Positions 49,367 through 51,179 of a stretch of DNA of 51,179 nt are shown here, in pieces (the stretch's first letter is position 1; every line of letters starts with the position of its first letter). Under the pieces are notes generated by a model. The model was given only the letters and a program-made list of their open reading frames with translations, was not told the origin of the DNA and searched no databases. A program made the translations under genes and the position numbers. Source of the stretch: CAZIAK01 sp964537035 (GTDB lineage: Bacteria > Planctomycetota > B15-G4); contig CAZIAK010000036.1 of the NCBI GenBank assembly GCA_964537035.1, positions 1-51,179 on the forward strand. The letters are read 5' to 3'.

Positions 49367-50269
49367 TCAATCCTTGCTGAAGTCTTCGGGACGCTGGTAG
49401 GTGCCCGAGTCGAGGCGGGCCAGCTGCATGAGCAGGTCGTTGAGCAGCGAGCTCGCGCCGAACCGGAAGCGCTCGGGGGTGAGCCAGAGATCGCCCACGG
49501 TCTCGTTGATCATGGCCAGGTAGCGCAGAGCCTGCTTCGAGGTCTTGATGCCCCCCGCCGCCTTCACGCCCACGATGTGGCCCGTCGAGAGATAGAAATC
49601 TCGCACCGCTTCAAGCATGAGCAGCACCACGGGCATGGTGGACGCGGGCGCCACCTTGCCCGTGCTGGTCTTGATGAAATCGCCCCCGGCCTGCATGGCG
49701 ATCTCGCTGGCCAGGCGCACGTTGTCGTAGGTGGCCAGCTCGCCGGTCTCAAGAATGACCTTGAGGTGGGCCTTGCCGCAGGCCTCTTTGATGGACGCGA
49801 TCTCGTCGTAGACCAGGGCCAGGTCGCCGGCGAGGAACGCGCCCCGATCGATGACCATGTCCACCTCGTCGGCGCCGTCTTCGACGCAGCGACGGGTCTC
49901 GTCGAGCTTCACCGAGAGGTCCGTGCGTCCCGACGGAAAGCCAGTGGCCACGGAGGCCACGGCCACGGTCGAGCCCGAGAGCAGCCCGGAGGCCTGAGCC
50001 ACCAGGTCGGGGTAGACGCAGATGGCGGCCACGGGGGGCAGGCCCGGCGCGGGGCGCATGCCCTTGCGGCACAAGGCGGCCACCTTGCCCGGGCTGTCCT
50101 TGCCCTCAAGCGTGGTCAGATCGGTCATGGACAGGGCCATGAGCAGCCCCTGACGTTTCGACTCTTTCTTGATCGAGCGACTGGCCAGCTCAGCGGCCCG
50201 CCCCTCCAGGGCGATGGCGTCCACCGGAGCCACGGCCAGATCATCGAGGACATGGGACGACGAGGTCAT
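49367..50269 (-). CDS. deoC: Deoxyribose-phosphate aldolase
   Basis: The 300-residue product matches DeoC, which cleaves 2-deoxy-D-ribose 5-phosphate to glyceraldehyde 3-phosphate and acetaldehyde. Signatures are 'ALSMTDLTTLEGKDSPGKV', 'AAICVYPDLVAQA', 'ASVATGFPSGRT', 'DGADEVDMVIDRGAFLAGD', the Schiff-base Lys200 in 'GGDFIKTSTGK', and the second catalytic Lys236 in 'VGVKAAGGIKT'. At 300 residues it is of the longer DeoC type with an N-terminal extension. ATG 50269 has AGGAGAG upstream. It heads the deoC-ALDH-ALDH-like run, 183 bp after the RHH gene. Confidence 0.95.
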   Translation of the reverse strand: MTSSSHVLDDLAVAPVDAIALEGRAAELASRSIKKESKRQGLLMALSMTDLTTLEGKDSPGKVAALCRKGMRPAPGLPPVAAICVYPDLVAQASGLLSGSTVAVASVATGFPSGRTDLSVKLDETRRCVEDGADEVDMVIDRGAFLAGDLALVYDEIASIKEACGKAHLKVILETGELATYDNVRLASEIAMQAGGDFIKTSTGKVAPASTMPVVLLMLEAVRDFYLSTGHIVGVKAAGGIKTSKQALRYLAMINETVGDLWLTPERFRFGASSLLNDLLMQLARLDSGTYQRPEDFSKD

Positions 50270-50452
50270 GGAGCGCTCTCCTGGCGGGGCCGATCCGCAA
50301 GGGACAACCGATGAGGCCTCTCGGGGCCCCAAGGCCACCACGAGAGTACTGGCCAGTCGTTGCGGGCCGCTGATTGTAGGTACCGGCGGAGGATGGGTCC
50401 AAGTGACAGCCGACTCCATCCGCGACCGTGGGGCTCTCGGCCCCCTTGGCCC

Positions 50453-50911
50453 TTAGCCGCCGTCGCCTTCAGGGTCGTCCGGCTGGAGGTCCTCCTTGCC
50501 ACCTGCGCCGAAGATCTCCTGGGCCTGGGCACGCAGGCGGCCTCGAGCGGCCTCCACATCTGCGAGGGCCTCACGGAGACGGGCCAGCTCATCGGCGCGC
50601 ACACCGAGCCCCTCGCGGATGAACAGCGCCGCCGCCTCCGAACGGCTCTTCACCGCCCCCGTCTCGACCCAGGCATCCAGGTCGGAGCTGGTGCTCTCGT
50701 CGACCCGTACCATGACGACCTGATCACGGGGCGAGCGGCCCATCTGCTCCACCGAGTCGCGCAAACCCGGTGCCACGCAGACCACCTTCACCGAGGCGCC
50801 ACCACAGCAGCTGGCCTCATCACCCGCGACCTGAACATCCAGGCCGGCCTCGACGAGGCCGGCCTGGACGCGGGCCAGGATCGCGCTGAGGTCCAGGCCC
50901 GCGGGACTCAC
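50453..50911 (-). CDS. Ribbon-helix-helix protein with N-terminal Cys motif, unknown
   Basis: The 152-residue product from GTG 50911 has an N-terminal ~50 residues with 'AGDEASCCGGASVKVVCVAP' (three Cys). A ribbon-helix-helix-like unit follows: the strand 'VVMVRVDESTSSDLDAWVET', then 'GAVKSRSEAAALFIREGL'. A long charged helix ('LARLREALADVEAARGRLRA') and an acidic Gly-rich tail complete it. RHH proteins usually bind DNA as dimers; the Cys pair suggests metal or redox control (inference). The GTG overlaps the TGA of the Cys-rich miniprotein by four bases (50908-50911), so the two are translationally coupled. The longer frame to 50956 would erase that overlap. Confidence 0.65.
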   Translation of the reverse strand: MSPAGLDLSAILARVQAGLVEAGLDVQVAGDEASCCGGASVKVVCVAPGLRDSVEQMGRSPRDQVVMVRVDESTSSDLDAWVETGAVKSRSEAAALFIREGLGVRADELARLREALADVEAARGRLRAQAQEIFGAGGKEDLQPDDPEGDGG

Positions 50912-51096
50912 GACGCCGCCCCTGGCAGGCAAACCACCACGACGGGCACCACGCAAGCGCAGGACCCAGCCTCACAGCAACACTCCCCTGGTTCACAGCT
51001 CGCGGCCGAGGAAGCCGCGTTGGGCAGCACTTCGGCGAGAGTCCGTGCGAGGGTCTGGATCTGAGCAGAATCGATGGAACTGCAGCATGTGTTCAT
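50908..51096 (-). CDS. 62-residue Cys-rich miniprotein
   Basis: The product has nine Cys in 62 residues: Cys4 and Cys5, then Cys34, Cys39-41, Cys46, Cys48 and Cys56. The middle (8-30) is a predicted amphipathic helix ('IDSAQIQTLARTLAEVL'). The C-C-C and C-A-C clusters look like a small metal- or cluster-binding site, metallothionein-like in composition but of no family I recognise. ATG 51096 has a strong CGGAGG site eight bases upstream and its stop overlaps the RHH gene start (GTGA). Both points argue that it is a real gene despite its size. A promoter-like element lies just upstream. Confidence 0.65.
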   Translation of the reverse strand: MNTCCSSIDSAQIQTLARTLAEVLPNAASSAASCEPGECCCEAGSCACVVPVVVVCLPGAAS

Positions 51097-51119
51097 GAAT
51101 TGAACCTCCGTGTATGTGT

Positions 51120-51157
51120 ATTACGCATTACGTTAGCGCCTGAATTCGAGAAGTCAA
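51120..51157 (-). promoter_or_regulatory. Promoter-like element with 19-bp spacer and direct repeat, ahead of the Cys-rich gene
   Basis: On the minus strand TTGACT (51157-51152) and CGTAAT (51132-51127) are 19 bp apart. A second CGTAAT follows one base later (51125-51120). Spacing longer than the usual 17 bp is typical of activator-remodelled (MerR-type) promoters, and the direct repeat could be an operator. The AT-rich interval then runs into the CGGAGG ribosome-binding site. The -10 match is only four of six, so this is tentative. Confidence 0.35.
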
Positions 51158-51179
51158 GCCGGTCGCCTGTCCCACCGCG

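Noticed and set aside
1..51179. CRISPR arrays, insertion sequences, prophage, rRNA and tRNA
   Set aside because: No direct repeats with regular unique spacers, no transposase or integrase motifs, and no tRNA- or rRNA-like stretches were seen on either strand. The short tandem repeats have no spacers.

Overview
The window is high-GC bacterial DNA, roughly two-thirds GC by eye, with about 44 protein genes and no rRNA, tRNA or CRISPR array that I can see. It most resembles Planctomycetota. The evidence is a LamG/Fn3-like secreted metalloprotease with a 'TWYWRVDEV' linker, a Tat-exported Gfo/Idh/MocA oxidoreductase, HEAT-repeat proteins carrying a 'WEPWWDQNKDRFL' motif, FG-GAP/ASPIC lipoproteins, and an ECF sigma factor next to a Ser/Thr kinase. 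Myxococcota is the main alternative. Four runs of exactly 100 N show that this is a scaffolded assembly.

Layout. 1-6.2 kb: the 3' end of an OPT peptide transporter, two GNAT acetyltransferases, a coupled lipoprotein/membrane-protein pair and a large secreted M12-like metalloprotease. 6.4-14.2 kb: a cysteine-synthase-like PLP enzyme, pyrE, two tandem HEAT-repeat paralogues and an ABC-2 exporter. 14.4-18.1 kb: a DUF1579 lipoprotein, an FkbM methyltransferase, an ECF sigma factor and a membrane Ser/Thr kinase. 17.9-24.4 kb: two very large, divergently transcribed FG-GAP/ASPIC lipoproteins on either side of a perfect 23-bp-arm palindrome. The leftward one is interrupted by an in-frame UGA followed at once by a hairpin. 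24.5-26.1 kb: a YbjQ-YbjQ-M48 peptidase operon. 26.6-32.3 kb: a rhamnogalacturonan-lyase-like (YetA/RGLX) protein, an amidase and a BON-domain protein. 32.5-37.0 kb: UbiE/MenG, a sulfatase-fold enzyme, a universal stress protein and two related lipoproteins. 37.1-41.3 kb: a TetR regulator with paired operator-like sites, an ABC1/UbiB kinase, a HAD phosphatase, a methyltransferase and a CoA-type Nudix hydrolase. 41.3-45.1 kb: an MBL hydrolase and a LytTR/LytS two-component system behind a helical envelope protein. 45.4-51.1 kb, all leftward: Gfo/Idh/MocA, a half-length ALDH, a full ALDH, DeoC, a ribbon-helix-helix protein and a 62-residue Cys-rich miniprotein.

How the genes work together. DeoC with the two ALDH-type proteins would turn deoxyribose 5-phosphate into glyceraldehyde 3-phosphate and acetate-level carbon. 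The metalloprotease, lyase-like protein, sulfatase-like enzyme and OPT transporter suggest a surface-attached degrader of polymers and peptides. Several gene pairs overlap by 4 bp (GTGA or ATGA), which implies translational coupling.

Items that most deserve a second look: (1) the in-frame UGA with a SECIS-like hairpin in the FG-GAP/ASPIC/TlpA lipoprotein, a candidate selenoprotein or readthrough gene; (2) the Cys-rich miniprotein coupled to an RHH regulator behind a promoter-like element with a 19-bp spacer; (3) all four assembly gaps lie inside short tandem repeats, three with clear periods of 12, 15 and 18 bp and the fourth of 9 or 15 bp, some within coding sequence.
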